From: Clostridiales bacterium
GTDB lineage: Bacteria > Bacillota > Clostridia > Christensenellales > UMGS416
Length of the DNA stretch: 11,124 bases
Direction of reading: 5' to 3'
NCBI GenBank assembly: GCA_012515725.1
Contig: JAAYXU010000078.1
Span: 1 to 11,124, forward strand
Shown here: positions 1 to 6,529 of the stretch, piece by piece
Layout of the letters: every line of letters begins with the position of its first letter
Numbering within the stretch: the stretch's first letter is position 1
Position numbers and translations under genes: made by a program
Notes under the pieces: generated by a model
Seen by the model: the letters and a program-made list of their open reading frames with translations, nothing else
The model's database searches: none
Told to the model about the DNA's origin: nothing

Positions 1-155
1 CCAAACGCACCCACGGCAAAGCCGACGAGCGGGAAGAAGACCGTGGAGGCCGGAAGGTCGCCGTCGGATATGTCAAGGTTCCGTTTGATAGGTACGCGGG
101 TCAGGAACTGCAGCGCGAGCACCAGCCGACGACCCCAGATGATCAGGTGATCCAT
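1..155 (-). CDS. cobS: Adenosylcobinamide-GDP ribazoletransferase (cobalamin synthase), N-terminal part
   Basis: CobS is the membrane enzyme that joins adenosylcobinamide-GDP to alpha-ribazole (or its phosphate), the last assembly step of adenosylcobalamin. Only the first 51 codons lie in the window; the gene runs off the left edge. The visible protein begins MDHLIIW and carries the family's N-terminal signature LALQFLTRVPI (about residues 13-23), then FFPLVGFAVGAF at the cut end, which begins the first hydrophobic segment. The ATG is preceded by a very strong ribosome site (AAGGAGG, complement of 164-170) at good spacing, so the start is secure. It lies 86 bp downstream of cobU on the same strand, and cobU makes its substrate. 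The identification rests on a short but characteristic stretch plus the neighbour. Confidence 0.88.
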   Translation of the reverse strand, partial: MDHLIIWGRRLVLALQFLTRVPIKRNLDISDGDLPASTVFFPLVGFAVGAF

Positions 156-241
156 AGCGTGTTCCTCCTTCTCGCCCGGCGCGGGCGTCCCTATGTCGTT
201 TGGACGGATCGGTTGTTCCGATGGTTCCGCCAATGGGTATG
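156..241 (-). other. cobU-cobS intergenic gap
   Basis: This 86-bp gap holds the cobS ribosome site. It also holds a small inverted repeat, ATCGG-ttgtt-CCGAT (208-222), with no U-run after it on either strand. I see no convincing terminator or promoter, so cobU and cobS are probably co-transcribed. Confidence 0.4.
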
Positions 242-805
242 CTACTTGATACGCAGGGGAATCCCCGACAGCACGACCCACGCCTCGTCGGCCCTCCGGG
301 CGAGGCGCTGGTTCACGCGCCCGGCGATGTCGCGGAACAGGCGGCCCAGCGGATAGGCAGGGGAGAGGCCCATGCCCACTTCGTTGCTGACGGCGATGGT
401 CTGCGACTCATAGGCGTCGATGCCCGCAACCAGCAGGTCGATCTGCTCCATGACGCGCGATTCGATAGCTTCTGCGACTTCCGGGGCTAGCGTCTCGGCG
501 TTGTCCCAGTCGACTCCGGCCTCCAAAAGTATGAGGTTGGTCACCATCACGGTTACGCAGTCCAGCAGCGCGCACCCCGGACGAAGCGCGGCGAAAACCG
601 TATCAAGATCGCGCCAGGCCTCCACGGTGCGCCAACCGGCCGGGCGATCCTGCCGGTGCCGCGCGATACGGTCGAGCATTTCCCCGTCGCAGGCCACGGC
701 GGTTGCGATATAGCTCACTGGAAGACCGCTGTCAGCAGCGACCTTCTCCGCGAAACGGCTTTTTCCCGACCGAGCGCCTCCGGTCACATAGATGAGTCTG
801 CCCAT
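242..805 (-). CDS. cobU: Bifunctional adenosylcobinamide kinase / adenosylcobinamide-phosphate guanylyltransferase
   Basis: CobU phosphorylates adenosylcobinamide and then transfers GMP to it, giving the adenosylcobinamide-GDP used by CobS; it is cytoplasmic. At 187 aa it has the normal family length. The Walker A loop GGARSGKS is at residues 9-16. The segment RIARHRQDRPAGWRTVE (46-62) contains His50, the likely equivalent of the guanylylated histidine of Salmonella CobU. The SNEVGMG motif is at 140-146, and the C-terminus GIPLRIK matches the usual family ending. The ATG overlaps the last 22 bp of the upstream Nudix gene. An AAAGGCGG ribosome site lies inside that gene, and the N-terminus fits the family's compact start, so translational coupling is likely. 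No key residue appears to be missing. Confidence 0.95.
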   Translation of the reverse strand: MGRLIYVTGGARSGKSRFAEKVAADSGLPVSYIATAVACDGEMLDRIARHRQDRPAGWRTVEAWRDLDTVFAALRPGCALLDCVTVMVTNLILLEAGVDWDNAETLAPEVAEAIESRVMEQIDLLVAGIDAYESQTIAVSNEVGMGLSPAYPLGRLFRDIAGRVNQRLARRADEAWVVLSGIPLRIK

Positions 806-1215
806 CTGATACCGCCTTTCCGCTCCATGAACGCAAATACGTGGGGCGCGTCATCCGCCAGCCGCCTGAACACAGGCCGGTCGGAGATATGGGTGTCGGT
901 GCGCGCAAGCTCGTCTGGTGTTACCCAGCGCACCGCCTGGCAATCGAGCGGCCTGGGTTCATCCCGCGTCTCGCATAGATAAAAGAGGAGGATGCCTCCC
1001 CAGTCTGTCTCTATTACGTCGTACAGGGCTACCGGGCGGGCTGCGACGCCCAGCTCCTCGCGCAGCTCGCGGATGACGCAGCGATCGGGTGTCTCGTCCG
1101 GCTCGACAGACCCGCCGGGAAACTCCCACAGCCCTCCGCATTCGTCGTCGTCGCACCGCTGCGCGATCAGGAAATGATCTCCCCTTACCAGTATACCTGC
1201 CGTTACTACCCGCAT
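784..1215 (-). CDS. MutT-like Nudix hydrolase
   Basis: This is a 143-aa single-domain Nudix pyrophosphohydrolase. The full Nudix box is present: G35-x5-E41-x7-R49-E50-L51-x-E53-E54-x-G56-V57, preceded by LWEFPGG (29-35). That preceding motif is typical of MutT-type enzymes cleaving 8-oxo-(d)GTP or other oxidised nucleotides. Substrate cannot be read from sequence, and a role in nucleotide or cofactor turnover beside the cobalamin genes is also possible. It starts 12 bp after atpC, with a GAAGGAG ribosome site, and its last 22 bp overlap cobU. It therefore bridges the ATP synthase operon and the cobalamin genes in one apparent transcription unit. Family assignment is firm; function is inferred only at family level. 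Confidence 0.9.
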   Translation of the reverse strand: MRVVTAGILVRGDHFLIAQRCDDDECGGLWEFPGGSVEPDETPDRCVIRELREELGVAARPVALYDVIETDWGGILLFYLCETRDEPRPLDCQAVRWVTPDELARTDTHISDRPVFRRLADDAPHVFAFMERKGGIRWADSSM

Positions 1216-1227
1216 GGATCCGCTCCT

Positions 1228-1644
1228 TCAGTCGATATTGACGCTGCGCCTGACCCTCAGACGCGCCATCGCGCGGGCCAGCGAAGCAGAAGCTATCTGA
1301 TACTCATGAATAGAGTGTTTTTGGCGCAAATGCTCCTCGGCCTTCACGCGCGCCTCGGTGGCGCGCCGCTCGTCGATTTCCTCGGGCCACTCGACCGTCT
1401 GGGCCATGACGACTACCTCGCCCGGTCTGATCTCCATAAATCCGTCGCTCGTAAAGCATTGAAGCCTGCGGCCTTCGCTGTCCCGGATATCGATTGTACC
1501 TATCGATACCGCCGCCACCATCGGCACGTGGCCCGCCAGCACACCCATCTTTCCCCGTGGAGAGTCGACGACTAGTTCTTCGACCATTCCGCTATAGAAC
1601 TGACGCTCGGGCGTAATGATGTCCAGTCTGTAGGTTTGGGCCAT
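1228..1644 (-). CDS. atpC: F1Fo ATP synthase subunit epsilon
   Basis: Epsilon is the central-stalk subunit that sits on gamma and the c ring; its C-terminal helices can inhibit ATP hydrolysis. At 138 aa it is complete. It starts with the expected N-terminal beta-sandwich: LDIITPERQFYSG (8-20), GKMGVLAGHVPMVA (31-44), and FMEIRPGEVVVMAQ (69-82). The charged C-terminal helical hairpin follows from about residue 88 (WPEEIDERRATEARVKAEE) to the end. The start follows atpD by 12 bp, with an ACGGAGG ribosome site. It is the last atp gene of the canonical order, but no terminator follows before the Nudix gene. Confidence 0.96.
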   Translation of the reverse strand: MAQTYRLDIITPERQFYSGMVEELVVDSPRGKMGVLAGHVPMVAAVSIGTIDIRDSEGRRLQCFTSDGFMEIRPGEVVVMAQTVEWPEEIDERRATEARVKAEEHLRQKHSIHEYQIASASLARAMARLRVRRSVNID

Positions 1645-1656
1645 AGCAGTCCTCCG

Positions 1657-3066
1657 TTAAAGTGTTTCGGCCTTTTTAACGGCCTCGTCGAGATCGCCTA
1701 CCATGTAGAATGCCGCCTCGGGCAGGTCGTCCACGTCGCCGTCCACGATAGCCCTGAAGCCCTCTATTGTTTTATGAAGCGGCACGAAGCGGCCGGGATT
1801 TCCGGTGAATACCTCCGCGGCGAACATTGGCTGCGACAGGAAGCGCTGCGCCTTTCGCGCCCGGTAGACCGTAACGCGGTCCTGCTCGGTCAGCTCGTCC
1901 ATTCCCAGTATCGCGATGATATCCTGCAGCTCCCTGTACCGTTGGAGTATCTCCTGCACCTGGCGGGCTACCTGATAGTGCTCCTCGCCTACGATACGCG
2001 GCTCCAGTATGCGGCTGGTCGAGTCCAGCGGGTTGATAGCCGGGTATATGCCCATCTCCATGACCTGGCGGCTCAGTACCGTCGTCGCATCCAGGTGGGT
2101 GAATATCGCCGCCGGAGCCGGGTCGGTCAGATCATCCGCAGGTACGTAGATCGCTTGCACCGACGTGATTGAGCCCCTTTGTGTGGACGCGATGCGCTCC
2201 TCGAGCATTCCGACCTCGGTGGACAGCGTGGGCTGGTAGCCCACTGCGGAGGGCGAGCGCCCCAGGAGCGCCGACACCTCGCTGCCGGCCTGTATGAAGC
2301 GGAATATGTTGTCGATGAAGAGCAGCACGTCCTGTCCCTTTTTATCGCGGAAATACTCAGCCATCGTCAGGCCTGTGAGCGCTACGCGCATCCGGGAGCC
2401 CGGCGGCTCATTCATCTGCCCGAACGCCAGCGCGGTCTTTTCGATTACGCCCGACTCAACCATGTCGCGGAGCATATCGTTGCCCTCACGGCTGCGCTCG
2501 CCCACACCCGTAAATACCGATAGCCCGCCGTGCGCGGTCGCGATATTGTGGATTAGCTCGAGTATCAGCACCGTCTTTCCTACGCCCGCGCCGCCGAAAA
2601 GCCCGATCTTTCCTCCCTTGGCGTAGGGCTCCAGCAAATCGATCACCTTGATGCCGGTCTCAAACAGCGACGTGACCGGCTGCTGGTCGGCATAAGCCGG
2701 AGCCGGTCGGTGAATGGGCCAATGCTCGTCGGCCTGAATTTCGCCCTTGCCGTCGATACTCCTGCCCAGCGCGTCTACGGCGCGCCCCAGTAGCTCCTCT
2801 CCGACCGGCACCGTGATGGGCGAACCGGTGTCGTAAACCCGCAGGCCCCGGGACAGTCCTTCGGTAGCTTCCATCGCGATACAGCGGACGGTTCCCTCCC
2901 CGAGATGCTGGGCGACCTCCAAATTGACCTCGATCGCGCCGTCCCGCGCCACCAACCGGTTGAGCAAGGCCGGGACTTTGCCGGACGGGAAGAATACGTC
3001 CAGCACAGGCCCTGTTATCTGAACCAGGACGCCGGTATTTTCGGCTTCTCCCATGGTATCTGCCAT
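1657..3066 (-). CDS. atpD: F1Fo ATP synthase subunit beta (catalytic)
   Basis: Beta carries the three catalytic nucleotide sites of F1. At 469 aa it has normal length. Visible landmarks, numbered from the chosen ATG, are the Walker A loop GGAGVGKT (158-165), the catalytic Glu190 in GERSREG, the Walker B strand VLLFIDNIFRF (247-257), and the conserved SALLGRSPSAVGYQPTL (265-281). The loop that contacts gamma and epsilon reads DELTEQD (390-396) rather than DELSEED, losing one acidic residue. A TTG three bases upstream (3069) could extend the ORF by one codon. The GGAGG at 3074-3078 is 7 nt from the ATG and only 4 nt from the TTG, so I start at 3066. It lies 16 bp downstream of atpG. Confidence 0.98.
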   Translation of the reverse strand: MADTMGEAENTGVLVQITGPVLDVFFPSGKVPALLNRLVARDGAIEVNLEVAQHLGEGTVRCIAMEATEGLSRGLRVYDTGSPITVPVGEELLGRAVDALGRSIDGKGEIQADEHWPIHRPAPAYADQQPVTSLFETGIKVIDLLEPYAKGGKIGLFGGAGVGKTVLILELIHNIATAHGGLSVFTGVGERSREGNDMLRDMVESGVIEKTALAFGQMNEPPGSRMRVALTGLTMAEYFRDKKGQDVLLFIDNIFRFIQAGSEVSALLGRSPSAVGYQPTLSTEVGMLEERIASTQRGSITSVQAIYVPADDLTDPAPAAIFTHLDATTVLSRQVMEMGIYPAINPLDSTSRILEPRIVGEEHYQVARQVQEILQRYRELQDIIAILGMDELTEQDRVTVYRARKAQRFLSQPMFAAEVFTGNPGRFVPLHKTIEGFRAIVDGDVDDLPEAAFYMVGDLDEAVKKAETL

Positions 3067-3082
3067 CAATCTGCCTCCATTG

Positions 3083-3964
3083 CTATATGCGGCCGTCGGC
3101 CCGCCTTACGGCATTTGTGCCGCCTATTACCTCGATCATTTCCTCGGTCACCGCTGCCTGGCGCGCCCGGCGGTATTCCTGCTGCAGCCTTTCGATCATC
3201 TCGTCTGCGTTTTTTGTCGCTTCGTCCATCGCGCGCATCCGGCTGCTCTGCTCGCTGGCGTAGGACTGCACCAGTGTCGCGTACACCGCGCCTATGATGT
3301 ACTGGGGCACAAGCGTTTCAAAAACCGTGGCCGGGTCGGGATCGTACTCCAGCGCGCCAAAGTTCCCCTGTTCGGTCCTGACATCCTCGAAGTCCGACAA
3401 CTCAAGAGATAAGAGCTTGAGCACGCGGGGCCGCTGCCTCATCGCACTGACCATATGGGTATACAGTATATATACCCGGTCTATCAGGTTTTGCTCGTAC
3501 AGGTCGATGAACACCTCGGCGATCTGGCGGGCGTTAAATAGCTGCGGGTTCTGCGCTGTGTGCAGGAATTCGACGTCCACCATTATATTCCTGCGATTGA
3601 AGAACTGAGAGGCCATGTGTCCAACGGTGAACACGAACCGCTCCTGGGTCTGCGTGATGTGGCGCAGCGCTAAATTGAGTATGTTCGCGTTGAAGGCCCC
3701 GGCCATGCCCTTGTCGCCCGCGATGACGAGATATGCTGTGCGGTCACCGCTGCGATGCTTAAGGAATGGGTGGTCCACCTCGCCCAGATGCAGCAGTATG
3801 TCCTTGATGATGCTGCGTGTCCAGTCGATGTAAAACGCGTTTTTCTCATACCGCTCCATCGCTTTTTTTAGCTTAACCGAGGATATGAGGTGCATCGCTC
3901 TGGTGATCTGCCGCGTCTGTTCGATGGCGCGTATCCTTTGCCTTGTTTCGCTCATTCCGGGCAT
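3083..3964 (-). CDS. atpG: F1Fo ATP synthase subunit gamma
   Basis: Gamma is the rotating shaft of F1. The 293-aa product has both conserved ends that form the coiled coil inside the alpha3beta3 ring. The N-terminus MPGMSETRQRIRAIEQT is followed by QITRAMHLISSVKLKKA (about 19-35). The C-terminus contains RMRAMDEATKNADEMI, then RARQAAVTEEMIEVIGGTNAV. The middle part (about 70-210) is the less conserved Rossmann-like domain. It starts 3 nt after the atpA stop, with GAGGAGG inside the end of atpA as the likely ribosome site, which suggests translational coupling. Length and ends are normal, and there is no sign of truncation despite the unusual delta subunit encoded two genes upstream. Confidence 0.97.
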   Translation of the reverse strand: MPGMSETRQRIRAIEQTRQITRAMHLISSVKLKKAMERYEKNAFYIDWTRSIIKDILLHLGEVDHPFLKHRSGDRTAYLVIAGDKGMAGAFNANILNLALRHITQTQERFVFTVGHMASQFFNRRNIMVDVEFLHTAQNPQLFNARQIAEVFIDLYEQNLIDRVYILYTHMVSAMRQRPRVLKLLSLELSDFEDVRTEQGNFGALEYDPDPATVFETLVPQYIIGAVYATLVQSYASEQSSRMRAMDEATKNADEMIERLQQEYRRARQAAVTEEMIEVIGGTNAVRRADGRI

Positions 3965-3967
3965 AGA

Positions 3968-5497
3968 TCAGGTTTCCTCCTCTGCGCCCTCTTCGGTCAG
4001 GAAGTCTTTAAGAAACTCGCGGATAGCCCCGTCCAGCGACTCCTTCATCTCGTCTGTGAGCTGATCTTCCGCGTCAATTGTCCGCAGGAGGTCGGCGAAG
4101 CGGACGTGCATGTATTCGAGGAACTCCGCTCTAAATTCCGCAATACGCCCAGCCGGAACCGGGTCGAGCAGGGGACTTGTGACTGCGTGTAGCAGCACCG
4201 TCTGATCGGATACGGGCAGCGGCGAATACTGCGGCTGCTTGAGCATCTGTGTAAGTCTCTCGCCGCGCCGGAGCATGAGCCGCGTGGACTTGTCAAGCTC
4301 CGAGGCGAACTGCGCGAATACCGCCATTTCACGGTACTGCGCCAGATCCAGCCGCAGCCGTCCCGAAACGGCGCGCATGGCCCGTGTCTGCGCCGATCCG
4401 CCCACGCGGGATACCGACAGACCTACATTGACCGCCGGGCGCACGCCCGCGTAGAAAAGCTCGCTTTCGAGATAGATCTGCCCGTCGGTGATGGATATGA
4501 CATTGGTCGGTATGTACGCCGATATGTCCCCGGCCATCGTCTCGACGATGGGAAGCGCGGTCATCGAGCCGCCGCCCAGGTCCGCCGATAGCTTCGCGGC
4601 ACGCTCCAGCAGCCTTGAGTGCAGGTAAAAGACGTCGCCGGGGTACGCCTCCCGGCCCGGAGGCCTGCGCAGCAGCAGCGAAAGCGTGCGGTACGCCACG
4701 GCGTGCTTTGATAGATCATCATACACGATGAGCGCGTCGCGGCCGCGCAGCATAAAGTCCTCGGCGATCGCGCACCCCGCGTAGGGGGCGACGTACTGCA
4801 TCGGAGCCGAATCGCTCGCCGTCGAGGCTACCAGCACGCAGTATTCCATCGCGCCGTGCTCCTCGAGGATACCGGCGATGCGGGTGATCGTCGACGCTTT
4901 CTGGCCTATCGCCACGTAGACGCAGACGACATTTTTATCCCGCTGATTGAGTATGGTGTCGATTGCGATCGCGGTTTTTCCGGTCTGGCGGTCGCCGATT
5001 AAAAGCTCGCGCTGGCCCCTGCCGATCGGTATCATCGAGTCTATCGCAAGGATACCCGTCTGCAGCGGCTGCGTGACCTTATCTCTGTCGATGATACGGG
5101 GCGCTTCGCACTCGATCGGTCTTGAGCGCTCACTCGTCACGCGCCCCCTTTTGTCCAGCGGCCGACCAAGCGGGTTGATGATACGCCCTAGCAGTTCGTC
5201 ACCTACCGGCACCTCGACGACGCGCTCGGAGCCCAGCACAGCGGAACCTTCCCGCACCTGTGCGGTATTATCGAGCAGCGCCGCGCCCACGCAATCCTTT
5301 TCCATGTTGAGCGCGATGCCGTAAACGTCGTTTTCAAACTCCAGCAGCTCTCCGTACTTGCACTCAGGAAGCCCGTCGATACGCACAATCCCGTCCCCCG
5401 CGCTTACGACTGTTCCTTCCCGGCGCATACTGAAGTCGCCGCGGTATTTGCGCAGGCTGTCCCTGAGTTCTCCTATGAATTGCTGGTATGATTCCAT
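3968..5497 (-). CDS. atpA: F1Fo ATP synthase subunit alpha
   Basis: Alpha alternates with beta in the F1 hexamer, binds non-catalytic nucleotides and supplies the arginine finger. Numbered from my start (509 aa), the Walker A loop GDRQTGKT is at 168-175, IVYDDLSKHA (the Walker B region) at 257-266, and the arginine finger Arg364 in SVSRVGGSAQ. The first ~25 residues (MESYQQFIGELRDSLRKYRG) should form the N-terminal helix that normally docks onto the delta N-terminal domain; here it is present although that domain is missing from AtpH. A GTG at 5515 would add six residues. The AAGGTGA ribosome site sits 7 nt before the ATG at 5497 and no site precedes the GTG, so the ATG is preferred. Confidence 0.97.
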   Translation of the reverse strand: MESYQQFIGELRDSLRKYRGDFSMRREGTVVSAGDGIVRIDGLPECKYGELLEFENDVYGIALNMEKDCVGAALLDNTAQVREGSAVLGSERVVEVPVGDELLGRIINPLGRPLDKRGRVTSERSRPIECEAPRIIDRDKVTQPLQTGILAIDSMIPIGRGQRELLIGDRQTGKTAIAIDTILNQRDKNVVCVYVAIGQKASTITRIAGILEEHGAMEYCVLVASTASDSAPMQYVAPYAGCAIAEDFMLRGRDALIVYDDLSKHAVAYRTLSLLLRRPPGREAYPGDVFYLHSRLLERAAKLSADLGGGSMTALPIVETMAGDISAYIPTNVISITDGQIYLESELFYAGVRPAVNVGLSVSRVGGSAQTRAMRAVSGRLRLDLAQYREMAVFAQFASELDKSTRLMLRRGERLTQMLKQPQYSPLPVSDQTVLLHAVTSPLLDPVPAGRIAEFRAEFLEYMHVRFADLLRTIDAEDQLTDEMKESLDGAIREFLKDFLTEEGAEEET

Positions 5498-5504
5498 TAC
5501 AAGG

Positions 5505-5511
5505 TCACCTT
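5505..5511 (-). promoter_or_regulatory. Ribosome binding site deciding the atpA start
   Basis: The minus strand reads AAGGTGA here, 7 nt upstream of the ATG at 5497. It lies downstream of the alternative GTG (5515) in the direction of transcription, so it can serve only the ATG. Confidence 0.7.
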
Positions 5512-5527
5512 TCACACCGGAATGCGC

Positions 5528-5746
5528 TTATCCGTTAAGCAAGTGCTTCCGGATATCCATTAGTTGGGTTCGAGCGCTGTAGTCGTAGCGGTGGTGCCCG
5601 AGCGCGACGACGAAGCCCGCGATAAGCGCCGGATCCACTTCCACAATGAGCTTTACCGGATACCCGGTCTGACCTGACAGCTTTTCCTCGATCCGCGCTA
5701 CTGCGGCCGCGTCCATCGGCGCGGCGGTGATGAGCGCTCCGTCCAT
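5528..5746 (-). CDS. atpH: Minimal F1Fo ATP synthase subunit delta (C-terminal domain only)
   Basis: Delta (OSCP in mitochondria) caps F1 and ties it to the b-subunit stalk. The usual bacterial protein is about 175-180 aa, with an alpha-binding six-helix N-terminal domain and a b-binding C-terminal domain. This one has only 72 aa. The whole of it aligns with the C-terminal domain: ALITAAPMDAAAVARIEEKL, then TGYPVKLIVEVDPALIAGFVV, and a SARTQLMDIRKHL end, like the SVRGQLERL of the family. It starts 2 nt after atpF stops, with an AGGGTGA ribosome site 7 nt before the ATG, so it looks like an intact short gene. No upstream sequence could encode the missing ~105 residues, because the preceding bases encode a normal b subunit. 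Identity is supported by operon position and sequence; how it couples to F1 is unknown. Confidence 0.85.
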   Translation of the reverse strand: MDGALITAAPMDAAAVARIEEKLSGQTGYPVKLIVEVDPALIAGFVVALGHHRYDYSARTQLMDIRKHLLNG

Positions 5747-5748
5747 CG

Positions 5749-6234
5749 CTATTTCACCCTTTCGTCGGACAGGAATTTCTCTACGATCCGGCGGTTATCC
5801 TCGGGCGTCACCTCGCGCTCCAGCACCCGAGACGCGATGTCGATAGCCAACCCCGCGACCTCCTCGCGCATGGCCTGCCGGGACACCTGCTGCTCCTCCC
5901 GCATCTCGGCGCGCGCGCGCTCCAGTAGATCCCGGGCCTGCCGCCTGGCCTCCTCCAGTATCTCCTCAGCCCGGCGGTCGGCTTGCTCGCGGCTTTCCTG
6001 CACGATTAGGGCCGATTCCTCGTGGGCTACCTCCAACGCTTTTTCGTATTTGCTCCGGAGCGTATCGATTTCGCGCTCACGGGCCTCGATATCCTCCCGG
6101 CGCTGCGCGAACCGCTGCTCGCGCTCGGCCAGGAACCTGCGCACGGGCTTATACAGCAGCCAGCGCAGGAACACAAACAAAACGGCTATATTGACCGCAT
6201 AGGCCAGTATGTCTGTCCAGCGGATGATCTCCAT
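5749..6234 (-). CDS. atpF: F1Fo ATP synthase subunit b
   Basis: Subunit b forms the dimeric peripheral stalk that holds F1 against rotation. The 161-aa product has one N-terminal membrane segment (about residues 8-28, DILAYAVNIAVLFVFLRWLL) followed by the typical KPVRRFLAEREQ (30-41). A long, highly charged Arg/Glu-rich coiled coil runs to about residue 125. The C-terminal helices (EEVAGLAIDIASRVLEREV, then VEKFLSDERVK) are the part that normally binds delta. Length is ordinary, so it has not absorbed any part of delta. It sits 27 bp after atpE and 2 nt before the short atpH, in the standard order. Confidence 0.95.
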   Translation of the reverse strand: MEIIRWTDILAYAVNIAVLFVFLRWLLYKPVRRFLAEREQRFAQRREDIEAREREIDTLRSKYEKALEVAHEESALIVQESREQADRRAEEILEEARRQARDLLERARAEMREEQQVSRQAMREEVAGLAIDIASRVLEREVTPEDNRRIVEKFLSDERVK

Positions 6235-6261
6235 CCCTGCTCACACCCTTCCCTAAAAAAA

Positions 6262-6492
6262 TCAGCCGCCAAATACAAAGAGGATGATGAGCGCGATGAC
6301 GAAACCGTATATGGCGGTCGACTCTGTCAGCGCCAGACCCAGCAGCAGTACCTGGTTGATTTTCGCGGTGGCTTCGGGCTGGCGAGCGACCGACTCTGCG
6401 GCTTTGCCCGTCGCAAGTCCCATGCCAACGCCGGCTCCGATGCCGGTCATGACCGCGATGGCGGCAGCTATGGCGATAATACCTGTGTTCAT
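6262..6492 (-). CDS. atpE: F1Fo ATP synthase subunit c
   Basis: Subunit c forms the membrane rotor ring that carries the coupling ion. The 76-aa hairpin has two hydrophobic helices joined by the conserved polar loop GKAAESVARQPEA (29-41). The ion-binding carboxylate is Glu57 in LTESTAIYG. Ser58, Thr59 and Tyr62 match the Na+-binding pattern of Ilyobacter tartaricus c (Glu65, Ser66, Thr67, Tyr70). However, the position matching its Gln32, exactly 33 residues before the Glu, is Met24 in GIGAGVGMG. Ion specificity is therefore ambiguous from sequence and may be H+. The ribosome site is AGAGGTG before the ATG. It lies 37 bp from atpB. Confidence 0.96.
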   Translation of the reverse strand: MNTGIIAIAAAIAVMTGIGAGVGMGLATGKAAESVARQPEATAKINQVLLLGLALTESTAIYGFVIALIILFVFGG

Positions 6493-6529
6493 ATTTGTGC
6501 ACCTCTTTCGGTTTGTTTTCGCATGGTCA

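Noticed and set aside
208..222. Small hairpin between cobU and cobS as a terminator.
   Set aside because: It has a five-base stem and no U-tract; it is more likely incidental.
1636..2172. Open 178-codon plus-strand frame opposite the end of atpD.
   Set aside because: It is antisense to strongly conserved atpD codons, has no family resemblance and reflects the GC-rich codon pattern.
5513..5515. GTG as the atpA start.
   Set aside because: It has no ribosome site, while the ATG at 5497 has AAGGTGA at 7 nt.
5528..6234. The possibility that the missing delta domain is fused to subunit b, as in the mycobacterial b-delta fusion.
   Set aside because: The b protein has normal length, with an ordinary membrane segment, coiled coil and C-terminus, and stops before atpH.
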